Assembly (NCBI GenBank): GCA_023662705.1
Contig: JAMPIM010000008.1
Span: forward strand, 1-55,642
Length of the DNA: 55,642 bases
Direction: 5' to 3'
From: Candidatus Gastranaerophilales bacterium
GTDB lineage: Bacteria; Cyanobacteriota; Vampirovibrionia; Gastranaerophilales; Gastranaerophilaceae
The position numbers and the translations under genes are program-made. The number at the start of each line of letters is the position of its first letter. Positions within the stretch are counted from its first letter, which is position 1. The notes under the pieces were generated by a model, which saw only the letters and a list, made by a program, of their open reading frames with translations, was not told where the DNA came from and searched no databases. This document shows, in pieces, positions 34,339-43,111 of this stretch.

Positions 34339-35562
34339 TTAATTGAGTTTGTGCATTAACTCCAGAATTCCTTCCGAATATGTAGGATGAGCAAAACAAA
34401 CTTCCTTTAATCTGTCAACAGAGATTCCGTTCTGCATAGCAATCAATACTTCATGAATCAGAGCTGAAGCCTCTTTTGATACAATATGTGCACCGACGAT
34501 TTGTTTATCCTTAACTATTAATTTAATAAACCCGTCCGTCGCATCATCACACCAGGACTTACCAAGAGCCGTAATCGGGAGCATAAGTTTTTCACAGGTT
34601 TCATCACAATCCTGTTCACGAAGCCCGACCCACGCGATTTCAGGCTCTCCGTAAATAACAGACGGAATCAAATCCTTTCTGTACTCAACTCCGCATGCCA
34701 GTTTTTGCGCTTGAGAGATAGCATAATGCGCTAATTGGATTTCTCCCGCTGAATCACCTATTGCAATCCCTAAATCAATTTTTTCAGGCACTCTTCCCAC
34801 AGCTGAAAGTATAAAATCAGGCTCAACCACAACTCCTGATTTAAGAGTAATTGCCTTATTTTCAATTTTTTCTATACAATCATTCAGATAAAATTTAACT
34901 TTCTTCTGCTTAAAAATACGCTCAATACGTTTTGAAACTTCAACATCCGCAAGCGGAATCAAATGTTCTGCAAGTTCGACAATACTAACTTCCACCCCGA
35001 AATTAGAAAATATTCTTGCCCATTCAATACCAATTGCACCTGAACCGATAATTAAAACGGATTTAGGAAGTTCGCTAAGTTTCAAAACATCATCCGAACT
35101 CAATATAAACTCACCGTCAAACTCTAGTCCTTTCAACTCACGAGGTTTTGCGCCAACTGCAGATATAATATTAGCAGCTTTATACTCCTCACCGTTAGCT
35201 AAAATTGTTGTATCGTCTAAAACAGATGCTTCTCCATAAATTACATTTACCCCTGCATTTTTAACAGCAAGTTCGAGGGATTTGCGAATCTTTTCAACAG
35301 TTTTATCACGTTTTTCGGCAATCTTAGTAAAGTCAAAAGACTTGACCTCAATATCCAATCCGTATTCAGAAGAATTAAGGATTTGTTTATAAACTTCTGA
35401 TGAATGGAGCAACGACTTAGTAGGAATACATCCGCGATTCAAACAAGTTCCGCCTAATTTATCTTTTTCAAATAAAACAACGCTATGTCCTTTTGATGCA
35501 AGCATCATTCCTGCTGTATAACCAGCAGGGCCGCCGCCTATAATTCCGTATTCAAAATCCAT
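34339..35562 (-). CDS. Dihydrolipoamide-dehydrogenase-like flavoprotein, shortened
   Basis: The 407-residue disulfide oxidoreductase has an FAD site (YGIIGGGPAGYTAGMMLA), the redox pair CLNRGC followed by IPTKSLLHSSEV, an NAD site (VLIIGSGAIGIEWARIFSNF) and the C-terminal AHPTYSEGILELM with the catalytic His. Typical Lpd has 450-475 residues. The missing part lies between VGRVPEKIDLGI and AIGDSAGE, where about 30 residues ending in the usual T-x-x-x-x-I-Y-A stretch are absent. The start at 35562 has AAGGAGGA upstream. No other 2-oxoacid dehydrogenase or glycine-cleavage genes are in the window, so its partner is unknown. Confidence 0.85.
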   Translation of the reverse strand: MDFEYGIIGGGPAGYTAGMMLASKGHSVVLFEKDKLGGTCLNRGCIPTKSLLHSSEVYKQILNSSEYGLDIEVKSFDFTKIAEKRDKTVEKIRKSLELAVKNAGVNVIYGEASVLDDTTILANGEEYKAANIISAVGAKPRELKGLEFDGEFILSSDDVLKLSELPKSVLIIGSGAIGIEWARIFSNFGVEVSIVELAEHLIPLADVEVSKRIERIFKQKKVKFYLNDCIEKIENKAITLKSGVVVEPDFILSAVGRVPEKIDLGIAIGDSAGEIQLAHYAISQAQKLACGVEYRKDLIPSVIYGEPEIAWVGLREQDCDETCEKLMLPITALGKSWCDDATDGFIKLIVKDKQIVGAHIVSKEASALIHEVLIAMQNGISVDRLKEVCFAHPTYSEGILELMHKLN

Positions 35563-35611
35563 CCCCGAATCCTCCTTAAGCAATTCTAGCTTAAGTGAAG
35601 AATTAATTCAA

Positions 35612-36190
35612 TTATACGCGCATGCCGGTTGGTCTCGTAACCTGTGGAACTTCGGTTTGTTTTTTTGAAATATAGTTTTGCTGCATCTTCGATGCCATAT
35701 TATTTCTGATAATCGGAGTAACAATATTTGATGAAACAATCCCCGCCCCGACAGTCGCTAAAGTAGTTCCAAAGTTTTTGCAGGCATAGTATTCATCCTT
35801 AGGGAAATCATTATTTTTTTTCAAAACTTCATCCAAGTCAAAATCAAGTTTGCCTATTTTTTTAGCATACAAGTCTTTGTTTTTCTCAAGATAAGTTCGA
35901 ACTGTCTTTGGTGCAAATTTACCTGTAGAAAAGAGTTTTGCAGTCATTTTCTTAGCAGCCTGAGTAATAAGGAAAAACGAGCCGATATTTACTGCCGCGT
36001 CCGCCATTTCCTGAGGAACAAGAAAACTCTTCTTTTCATTAGAAATTTTATTATTAAATAATACTGCTCCAACCTGAGCCAGAGAGGAAAGCGTCCATCC
36101 TGCAACCCCTGTCCAGATAAGCATTTTAGAAGCATCTTTTCTAAAATTCTGCGCAATCCAGCTAAGAACATTATCAAGCACGTTTTTCAT
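35612..36190 (-). CDS. Unknown membrane protein
   Basis: 192 residues, unrecognised. Hydrophobic stretches occur near 24-46 (LIWTGVAGWTLSSLAQVGAV), 66-80 and 140-160 (TTLATVGAGIVSSNIVTPII). The C-terminus is polar. It overlaps the preceding 207-residue gene by 17 nt, so the two are translationally coupled and probably work together. No known domain is apparent. Confidence 0.7.
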   Translation of the reverse strand: MKNVLDNVLSWIAQNFRKDASKMLIWTGVAGWTLSSLAQVGAVLFNNKISNEKKSFLVPQEMADAAVNIGSFFLITQAAKKMTAKLFSTGKFAPKTVRTYLEKNKDLYAKKIGKLDFDLDEVLKKNNDFPKDEYYACKNFGTTLATVGAGIVSSNIVTPIIRNNMASKMQQNYISKKQTEVPQVTRPTGMRV

Positions 36191-36794
36191 CTTGTGCCTC
36201 CTTTGCGTTCTTTAGCTTAGCAGCAGCAGTGAGTTTGTTTGTTAAAAACACGGTCAGCGGAGCATCCAAAAGGAAATTAGTTACACACATTGCAGCAATT
36301 GCGATACCTGTTGAAAGCGCACTGCGATAATTTTTCATAAGCTTAGGATTCTGAGCAAGTTCTTCAATATATTTTTTAGGTAAAAGTGATTTGCCATACT
36401 CAGCTTTTGATTCAGGCTTGGTCATTTGTTCAACCATCTTATACGCAGAACCCCTGACTAAGATTCCAACCCCGGTTCCTGCAATAATTTTTGCTATAGT
36501 TCTGCATATAGAAACCTGTCTTGTTTCATGGTCAACTCTCTTATTAGAAGCGTCAATTGCAGGCTGCAAAACAATAGCAGTCCCGCCCATTACACCGCGG
36601 TTCTCAGCCGGTTTAGACATTCGCTCGTCAAATCTTATCCAGTTTTTAAGTGTTTCTTTGCCGTCATTAAAAGTATTCTGAGGCGCCGCATCAAGAATTT
36701 TTTGCTTAATGCGGTCTTTTATACTATTGGGATTCGGCTTCTTAGGCGCTCCACCCATAGTCAAATCATTGTATGTAATCGGCTGTATGTTCAT
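36174..36794 (-). CDS. Unknown membrane protein with polar N-terminus
   Basis: 206 residues if translation starts at MNIQPITYNDLTMGGAPKKP, which I prefer because it resembles the short polar N-termini of other lineage-type proteins in this window. The open frame extends 20 codons further, to 36854. Neither start has a strong Shine-Dalgarno sequence. Hydrophobic stretches occur near 95-115 (TIAKIIAGTGVGILVRG) and 160-185 (GIAIAAMCVTNFLLDAPLTV). Function unknown. It overlaps the next gene and lies about 75 bp from the second copy of the structured repeat. Confidence 0.65.
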   Translation of the reverse strand: MNIQPITYNDLTMGGAPKKPNPNSIKDRIKQKILDAAPQNTFNDGKETLKNWIRFDERMSKPAENRGVMGGTAIVLQPAIDASNKRVDHETRQVSICRTIAKIIAGTGVGILVRGSAYKMVEQMTKPESKAEYGKSLLPKKYIEELAQNPKLMKNYRSALSTGIAIAAMCVTNFLLDAPLTVFLTNKLTAAAKLKNAKEAQDEKRA

Positions 36795-36866
36795 AACACT
36801 TCTACCCATCCAGTATAAAACATCACATAAGAAAAAATTGCCTTTTATATACAAATTGTTACTTTT

Positions 36867-36966
36867 TTTAACAAGGGTCGGACGACAATCGCGTGATTAC
36901 CCGTTGAGCGTGTTACGACAGGTCGTCCTCTGCTGACTTTACTAAAAGGGGGTTCGCGCTGGTGGG
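36867..36966. repeat. Structured intergenic repeat, copy 2
   Basis: The second copy of the element at 9038-9140, same orientation. The conserved arms GGACGAC and GTCGTCC, the TCTGCTGACTTT segment and GGGGGTTCG are identical. The interior (GCGTGATTACCCGTTGAGCG and following) differs by substitutions and a small length change. Confidence 0.7.
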
Positions 36967-37160
36967 GTTTGTAGTTTCAACTTTTGTGCTAAAAAAAAGC
37001 TATGAACGAATCTCGTGCATAGCTGTTGATTAGGGATATGTGTATCGTCGTTTTTTAAGGAGTATAGATATATATTAGCAGTATAAGTTTTAAATAAAAT
37101 CATACGTTCTGAGGATTTTATTAACATTTCTTTACAATTTCTGGAGGATTGAAATGTATA

Positions 37161-37190
37161 AAAAAAGCTCCTCATTAAGAGGAGCTTTTT
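37161..37190. terminator. Intrinsic terminator
   Basis: AAAAAAGCTCCTC pairs with GAGGAGCTTTTT around ATTAA. It lies 2 nt after the stop of the AsmA-like gene on the minus strand and also works on the plus strand. Confidence 0.9.
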
Positions 37191-37192
37191 AT

Positions 37193-39916
37193 CTATTTTA
37201 GTTTCTTTAATGATGATAAGAAGTTGTTGTGCTCAACATCCCCGTCTACCGTAGTCAGGAACACCTGACAATCATCTTCATCAGCATCCAGTTTCGGAAG
37301 CATATTAAGCTCTGCCGCATAATAATTTGAATCAGCTTTACTGCTTAAAGAAATTTTATTGGCAAGACTGTTTAAAGACAGATTTCTCAAAACACTTCCA
37401 AAGCCCTTTTGCTTATTAGAAAACTTAGTATAAATTCTTAGAGAAGCATCGCTGTTTTCCAGATTATATCTGCCTATAATCAAGCAGGCAAGAGACGGTG
37501 CAGTTGATTCTATTTTCATACGAGAAATCACATTATCCTTCATGAATAATTCCCCGTAAATTCTTTCAAATTTACCGTCAGGAATACTCACTATGTCAGA
37601 GATAATTGACGGACTAATCATTACCACAGGGTTTCTGAAAACAGAAACAAATTTCATCAAGTATTGAACAAGACCGATTTTAGGAATTTCACCGTCGTTA
37701 ATTTCAAATTTTATCTGACCGTTAAGTTTTAGACTATCATCAGTATTTAATTCAATTAAACCGCGCGCTTTACCTGAAATCTCTTTTGGAAGGTTTAATA
37801 TAGTTGTAGACATTAAGTCAGAATTTACATCCTTAACCCCTAAGCGCATATAATAAAGGTGTTTGTTCAAGTCACAATTAACTTTTATTGTAGAAATACC
37901 CTCTGCAATATCAAATTTATTAGATTCAAGTTTAAGAATATTATTCTTATCAAGAGTAAGATTAGCATTAAGATTACCGAAATTAATATCCTTGTAAGAA
38001 CCTTCGTTCAATCTAAACATACATCGTTCAATAATAAGGTTATTAAAATCAAATGTAACCGCTTCGTCATCATCATCGCGCTCAACAACTTCTGTTTGAG
38101 GCTGCTGGTTAAACGAATTCATAATCTTTTCCACATCAAGTTTATCAAGTGAAAAATCTATATTCTTAACAACAATAGGGAACTCAAGAGAATTTTTGAT
38201 ATCACCGACAAAATTGATTTTTGAACGCTTATAACGAGCGTCAGCCGTTAAATGAATAGCATTTCTATCGGTAAACAATTCGCCTTTTTTCAAATAAACT
38301 CTTTGAGAAGGAATTCTTATATCTTCAGCAGAAATCTTGCCGTCAATAACAGGATGTCCGTTGTTAATCATGAAAAGCTCACCGCTGAACTTACCGCCCC
38401 TAAAGAGTTTTTGTCCAACTAAGACATTCAGGAACTCACTCGGAAGCGGATTTGGGATATCAAAACCAAACTCCTGTACAAAAGGAATCGGCTGTGAAAT
38501 ATCCATTTTGCCGCTTAATGTAACAACAGGTTTAACTTTTGAAGCTCTTACAATTTCGTGAGCTATATAGTAATTAATATCTTCTATTTCAAGAATATTA
38601 TTTCTGATATGTAAATCTGCTTTTACGGCTCTGTCATAAGTTGTAGGAGTCAAAGACGCCCCGTCAACCAGAATATCATCACCTGTTGCAAGTTTTGAGC
38701 CGATAATAACATCTATTTTGTCATAGATTGATTTAATAACAATCTGAGTGCCTGCTTTACCAACAATTTCAAGCGGAATACCAACAACTTTTGAGAGATA
38801 ATTTTTAGCAAACTCGTTATTAGCAGCCGTTTTTACCACAACTTCCGTGTCACAGGATTTCATATAATCCTTAACCCCGCCTTCAAGAGTAACTTTGTTT
38901 GCGGAATTAACTCCGTAATATCCTTCAAAGCCTGCTAAATCGATTGTTTTTGGTGTAATTTTAACCAAGCCTTTATTAACATTAAGCGGCATATCAGCAA
39001 GCGGAACAATCTTCATAGAAGCCTTATTAAGATTAACTGTTCCGTCCATGCCTGATTTATGCATATTGATATTAAAATCGAAATTACCTTTTAAATCTTT
39101 AAAATACGAAAGGATTTCGCTTCCGTTAGCAATAACAAGATTCGTTGCGACAATATCAGTCACGTCTTCAATCTCAAAATTGCGAGAAGATAAATTCAAT
39201 TCAAGCCCTTTTTTGCGAGAACCTTCCGCATTAATATGAACAGTTGATTTATTAACATCAAATAAACAGTCATTAATATAAAGATGTTTATTTTTTATCA
39301 CAACCTTATTATTATCTGCTATTTCAAAACGCAGAGTATTATTTGATTTATTTAGCTCGGATAAAACATTGAAACGAATATAGCGTTCTTCTTTTTGAGT
39401 ATTATCTGCAAACAAATCCTGAGCAAGGACTTTTATTGTAGTATCTTTATCAAGAGCATAAATAACTTCTGCTTTTTTAACATTCAAAATTGAATCATAT
39501 AAATCAAGTGCAAAATCAGAAGGCTTTTCTTCCTTCTTAACTTCTTCCTGAGGGCAAAGTTCCATCAAACCGTTTACATCAGAAAACAAATAGTCCAATG
39601 CAAAATTATTAACAACAAGTTTTTTCGTCAATATAGGATTAAGAAGGAAAGATGTTTGCAGGTTATCTATTTGCAATAAAATATTGTCATCTTTTTTGAC
39701 TTCAATTTTACCTGCACCGAGAGTAACTTCCGAGTTCAATTTGGTTTTTAAAAGCGGCGATTCCACCACAACCTCAAACGGCATTTTTTTACAAATAAAA
39801 TTAACCAATCCTGTATTTGTTACAACAAAAGGAATTATAAAAAGATATGTTATATAAAACAGCGCAAAAGCTGTTAATACAGCAGAAATTCCTATTATTA
39901 CCTTTTTCTTATCCAT
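37193..39916 (-). CDS. AsmA-family envelope protein
   Basis: The 907-residue protein has one N-terminal membrane helix (VIIGISAVLTAFALFYITYL) and a long periplasmic part rich in beta strands. This is the pattern of AsmA/TamB-like bridge proteins that help phospholipids or proteins reach the outer membrane. AsmA-type C-terminal sequence is seen around GKARGLIELNTDDSLKLNGQ and VSIPDGKFERIYGELFMKDN. I chose the start at 39916 because GGAGG lies 10 nt upstream; two earlier Met codons overlap or precede that site. It diverges from the WG-repeat gene. Confidence 0.8.
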   Translation of the reverse strand: MDKKKVIIGISAVLTAFALFYITYLFIIPFVVTNTGLVNFICKKMPFEVVVESPLLKTKLNSEVTLGAGKIEVKKDDNILLQIDNLQTSFLLNPILTKKLVVNNFALDYLFSDVNGLMELCPQEEVKKEEKPSDFALDLYDSILNVKKAEVIYALDKDTTIKVLAQDLFADNTQKEERYIRFNVLSELNKSNNTLRFEIADNNKVVIKNKHLYINDCLFDVNKSTVHINAEGSRKKGLELNLSSRNFEIEDVTDIVATNLVIANGSEILSYFKDLKGNFDFNINMHKSGMDGTVNLNKASMKIVPLADMPLNVNKGLVKITPKTIDLAGFEGYYGVNSANKVTLEGGVKDYMKSCDTEVVVKTAANNEFAKNYLSKVVGIPLEIVGKAGTQIVIKSIYDKIDVIIGSKLATGDDILVDGASLTPTTYDRAVKADLHIRNNILEIEDINYYIAHEIVRASKVKPVVTLSGKMDISQPIPFVQEFGFDIPNPLPSEFLNVLVGQKLFRGGKFSGELFMINNGHPVIDGKISAEDIRIPSQRVYLKKGELFTDRNAIHLTADARYKRSKINFVGDIKNSLEFPIVVKNIDFSLDKLDVEKIMNSFNQQPQTEVVERDDDDEAVTFDFNNLIIERCMFRLNEGSYKDINFGNLNANLTLDKNNILKLESNKFDIAEGISTIKVNCDLNKHLYYMRLGVKDVNSDLMSTTILNLPKEISGKARGLIELNTDDSLKLNGQIKFEINDGEIPKIGLVQYLMKFVSVFRNPVVMISPSIISDIVSIPDGKFERIYGELFMKDNVISRMKIESTAPSLACLIIGRYNLENSDASLRIYTKFSNKQKGFGSVLRNLSLNSLANKISLSSKADSNYYAAELNMLPKLDADEDDCQVFLTTVDGDVEHNNFLSSLKKLK

Positions 39917-39963
39917 CTTTATCATTTCCTCCGATAGACATGATACCATAATCAGGTTTATGA

Positions 39964-39969
39964 TATCAT
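39964..39969 (+). promoter_or_regulatory. -10 box of a probable leaderless promoter for the WG-repeat gene
   Basis: TATCAT, spacer GTGGTT, then ATG. There is no Shine-Dalgarno sequence. The box is weaker than the others of this type. Confidence 0.35.
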
Positions 39970-39975
39970 GTGGTT

Positions 39976-40842
39976 ATGAAGAAGATTGTTTTTATTTTAA
40001 CTTTAATATTGGTATTGCAAAACTGTGCATTCGCTGCAAAGCCTTTCAGCAATGAAAAAAATCTCTGGGGCATAAAAGATGAACAGGAAAAAATTCTTGT
40101 TGAGCCGCAATATAAAAAACTTATTATTCTCGGAGAAGAAACATATATCGTTCAGAAAGGAAATAAGTTCGGAGTTATCGACAATGACAACAATATTCTT
40201 GTTCCAATAAAATATACCCATGCAGAGAGAGTTCTCGGGAAATTCTTAAAACTCGGAAACGGTTCCAGATACGGGATGTATGATTCAAAAGGGCAAGAGT
40301 TGCTTCCTGTGGAATATTCTTCTATCAATCTGCTTTTTGGCGGAATGTTTTTAACCTGCAAAGATTTCAAATACGGAATTGTTGATTTTGATGGAAACGT
40401 AATTCTTGAAAACAAATTTGATGACATATACATGCCGGAAAAAAGTGTAATGCGTATTAAATATGAAGGCAAATGGTACGAATTGGAACAGGTTCAAGGA
40501 AAAACCCTAACCCTGCCAAAAGATGTTGAAACAATCAAAACAAATAATAATATTGCAATATTTGAAATACTGGAGCATCCTGCAACTGCAACAGGATATT
40601 CAGTTGTAACCTGCACAGATTATTTTATCAAATTGTTTTCTTCAATATCACCTGCCCATGAAAAAACAATTGATACACTTATGCTCTCTCAGGGTGCGGA
40701 TGCTATAAACATTTATTTCAAATTCGGATGGATTCCTAAATATCCTATCATCTTTGCTAAGAACTATTTCACAACACTAAGAAACCCTAACAGCGGTCCG
40801 CTTTCAGAAGTAAAATTTGACCTTAAGAAAAAAATGCAGTAA
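39976..40842 (+). CDS. Secreted WG-repeat protein
   Basis: 288 residues with a signal peptide (MKKIVFILTLILVLQNCAFAA) and four WG-type repeats: LWGIKDEQEKILVEPQYKK, FGVIDNDNNILVPIKY, YGMYDSKGQELLPVEY and YGIVDFDGNVILENKF. WG repeats form beta-rich binding modules, often on the cell surface or in the periplasm. The Cys near the end of the signal peptide is not in a convincing lipobox. The C-terminal 100 residues have no known motif. It probably has a leaderless promoter. Confidence 0.85.
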   Translation: MKKIVFILTLILVLQNCAFAAKPFSNEKNLWGIKDEQEKILVEPQYKKLIILGEETYIVQKGNKFGVIDNDNNILVPIKYTHAERVLGKFLKLGNGSRYGMYDSKGQELLPVEYSSINLLFGGMFLTCKDFKYGIVDFDGNVILENKFDDIYMPEKSVMRIKYEGKWYELEQVQGKTLTLPKDVETIKTNNNIAIFEILEHPATATGYSVVTCTDYFIKLFSSISPAHEKTIDTLMLSQGADAINIYFKFGWIPKYPIIFAKNYFTTLRNPNSGPLSEVKFDLKKKMQ

Positions 40843-40905
40843 TTTTGTAAAATTTTCTTTACAAAAGGGCAAATTCGTTTATTTACGGTGTTTACAAAAA
40901 ACACT

Positions 40906-41919
40906 ATGATAATAAATTTTAACCAACAACCCAATTATAACTTTACTGCACCTAGAATGATTCAAGGTCAAAAATACCCTAACCTTGCACCGTTGCAGCA
41001 AGATACTGTTAGTTTCGGATGCAGAAAGTTTGTACGTCCTAAAGACTTGATGGACTTGAAAAACAAAGACATCATTCAGGTTTGTCTGAATGCACTTGAA
41101 AAGAAACAGACTATCGGTCAAGGAACAGAAGCAGAGGTTTATAAAATTCCTGATTACGCTATGCAATATTGCCTTAGACGAGAAAAAGCAGTCGTTCCAA
41201 ACAAAAAGAAACTGAAACTTGATTTTAATCTGGATGACTATGACAAAGCAAATTTTGTTATTGCAAAACTGGGAGAAGGGCTAACAATTCTAAAATTTGT
41301 TCCGGGAATCCCATTAAAAATTATCAGCCGCTCTGACACGGAATCAGGTATAAAAGTTAAACATGCGCTTCAAGAATTGGTAGCAAACAATTTCCCTATA
41401 GAATCATTTGAAAAAGCCATCAGCTTAATTGAAGAAAGCCGTTCTAAGGGAATTATCTTTGACCGTAAAGGCGAAAACCTGCTTGTTGATGCTATAACAC
41501 AAGAGATTACTCCGATTGACTACAGCAGACAGTTCAATGATATTGAATACAATCCGATTTCTTATATATATCATGCTTTGGACGTGGACAACACGAAGCA
41601 CGCTCCAAAAGTTCTAGGAAAGCTGTGTATGGCATACGCTGAAAGACTAAAAACAGCAGACAAAGAAGAATTGAATCTTGATGTCTTAGACAGGAACTTC
41701 TATCACAGAGGGTTTATGGATGATCCGTTCAACTACTTCCCTGACAGAGAAGCTCTGGAAGAGGTTCGCACAAAACTCTTTGATGAATTATTGGAACAAA
41801 AATTCACTACAAACCCTGATGAATTTGAATGGTTAGTTGACTGCTTCAAAGATTTCGTTGAAGAGAAACTTATGCATGACAAACCAAGATATCCTTATAT
41901 GGATTTTGATTTTGACTAA
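40906..41919 (+). CDS. Protein-kinase-fold protein, possible secreted effector
   Basis: 337 residues starting MIINFNQQPNYNFTAPRMIQ. A polar N-terminal segment with DTVSFGCRKF (33-42) precedes a kinase-like domain. The glycine-rich loop is IGQGTEAEVYKI (70-81), a hinge-like LGEGLTILKFVPGIPL follows, and the catalytic region reads IIFDRKGENLLVD (183-195; Asp186 and Asn191) with IDYS at 204-207 in place of DFG. The usual His-Arg before the catalytic Asp is missing, so this is a divergent or small-molecule kinase. A GTG 6 codons earlier is possible; neither start has a Shine-Dalgarno sequence. Kinase-fold effectors occur in host-associated bacteria. Secretion is speculative. Confidence 0.65.
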   Translation: MIINFNQQPNYNFTAPRMIQGQKYPNLAPLQQDTVSFGCRKFVRPKDLMDLKNKDIIQVCLNALEKKQTIGQGTEAEVYKIPDYAMQYCLRREKAVVPNKKKLKLDFNLDDYDKANFVIAKLGEGLTILKFVPGIPLKIISRSDTESGIKVKHALQELVANNFPIESFEKAISLIEESRSKGIIFDRKGENLLVDAITQEITPIDYSRQFNDIEYNPISYIYHALDVDNTKHAPKVLGKLCMAYAERLKTADKEELNLDVLDRNFYHRGFMDDPFNYFPDREALEEVRTKLFDELLEQKFTTNPDEFEWLVDCFKDFVEEKLMHDKPRYPYMDFDFD

Positions 41920-43043
41920 ATTCTGGTTTTGTTTTTACCTTCTTTAACGCGTTTTTTACGGCGCATCAAATCAACGAAGGCTTCAAGTCTTGTAATATAA
42001 CCTGCTTTACCAGTCTGCTCGTCCATAATAAGAGTAAGAATAGGAATATCATGCTCACCGCGCATAGTCGGAAAGATATTTTGTGACATAATTTCAGGCA
42101 TACAGGTAAACGGTGAAATATGGATAATACCGTCTTTACCTTTTTTATCCGCAAAAACTACGTCAGAAACACATTCAAGCGCATCACCGCCAATATCTCG
42201 CATCAAGTATGGTTTTGCCATTCTTTCGGCTCTTTGAAGGTGGGTTTCTTTATTCTGGAATGCTTTTGGAATAATAGCATCTTTTAAGAAGCTTCCGATA
42301 GTAAGACTGCGTCTGGTTTGCACACCCATTCTTCCAAGTTCGCGTTCAATATTCTGATTTGAGAATTCATCGTTTACAAGGAAAATTTCACCTGTTAAAT
42401 CAACATGCAAAACCTCTCTGTTCTCATCAATTTCTGTTTTTTCGATTTCTTTTAGAGCAAGTTCATAAGCTTTATGTAATTCTTTTGTAGAACCTGCTTT
42501 ATCAATCATTTTTAGAGCTTTTTTATAGTTTTTTTCTGCTTCGCCAAACTTAACTTCACGAGCTCTGTAGTAAGATAATGCAGTATCCAAATCATCAATG
42601 GCAAAGATTTTACGCATTAAAATATTAATAGAGCGCATAATCAAAATCGGGTCGTTTTTACCGGAAATTTCTGTAAGGAATTTGTACAAACCTCTGATAC
42701 CGTCATAAAGAGAAAGTTCTACGTAATTTGCTTTGTAGCCCAAATCTTTAAGAGTATTATTGATATTATTACCGTATTCACCAAGACGGCAAATTCCCGG
42801 TGATGTAATCATAGCAACGTAATCCGCTCCGCCTTCAATAGCTTCAATAAAGTTTCCCAAGATAAGTTTATAAGGAAGACAAATTGCCTCAGGAGAGTTT
42901 TTTGTGCCCAAAGATAAAGTTTTTTTACTTGTATAAGGCGGAACATGAGGTTCTACACCAATTTTTCTGAGAGCTGATGCCCATGCTATTGAAATTGTTC
43001 CCATGTGAGGAAACGCTACTTTTATTTTTTTACCCTTTGCCAT
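41916..43043 (-). CDS. 2-hydroxyacyl-CoA dehydratase activase-related protein (DUF2229)
   Basis: 375 residues resembling the DUF2229 part of large CoA-substrate-specific activases. Conserved Cys positions are NSPEAICLPYKLILGNF, ITSPGICRLGEYGNNI and ISPFTCMPEIMSQN, which may bind an Fe-S cluster. The start (VAFPHMGTISIAWASALRKI) fits the family. The ATPase (BadF/HgdC) domain usually fused or encoded nearby is absent from the window. Start chosen with GGGGAAG upstream. The last 4 nt overlap the tail of the kinase-fold gene. Substrate unknown. Confidence 0.82.
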   Translation of the reverse strand: MAKGKKIKVAFPHMGTISIAWASALRKIGVEPHVPPYTSKKTLSLGTKNSPEAICLPYKLILGNFIEAIEGGADYVAMITSPGICRLGEYGNNINNTLKDLGYKANYVELSLYDGIRGLYKFLTEISGKNDPILIMRSINILMRKIFAIDDLDTALSYYRAREVKFGEAEKNYKKALKMIDKAGSTKELHKAYELALKEIEKTEIDENREVLHVDLTGEIFLVNDEFSNQNIERELGRMGVQTRRSLTIGSFLKDAIIPKAFQNKETHLQRAERMAKPYLMRDIGGDALECVSDVVFADKKGKDGIIHISPFTCMPEIMSQNIFPTMRGEHDIPILTLIMDEQTGKAGYITRLEAFVDLMRRKKRVKEGKNKTRI

Positions 43044-43099
43044 TTATACTTCCCCTGTTTATAAATACAACATTATTATACTTAAAAAAATTTTTATTG

Positions 43100-43105
43100 T
43101 ATAAT
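43100..43105 (+). promoter_or_regulatory. -10 box of a probable leaderless mutL promoter
   Basis: Perfect TATAAT, a spacer of six T, then ATG. No ribosome binding site is present. Confidence 0.55.
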
Positions 43106-43111
43106 TTTTTT

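Larger units (their letters stand above)
36855..37192. other. Gene-free stretch with structured repeat and terminator
   Basis: No credible gene lies here. It holds copy 2 of the structured element (36867-36966), a hairpin AGCTATG/CATAGCT at about 36999-37025, an AT-rich segment, and an intrinsic terminator (37161-37190). The order structured element, hairpin, terminator on the plus strand is compatible with a non-coding RNA, but no promoter stands out. Confidence 0.55.

Noticed and set aside
36942..37175. Minus-strand open frame of 77 codons beside the second structured repeat.
   Set aside because: It spans a terminator and repeat sequence, with no ribosome binding site or recognisable protein features.
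42977..43111. N-terminal extension of MutL by 45 residues.
   Set aside because: The segment is Leu/Phe-rich antisense to the neighbouring gene and intergenic AT-rich DNA. MutL homologues start at the Ile-Val-Gln-Leu segment, and a -10 box lies in the extension.
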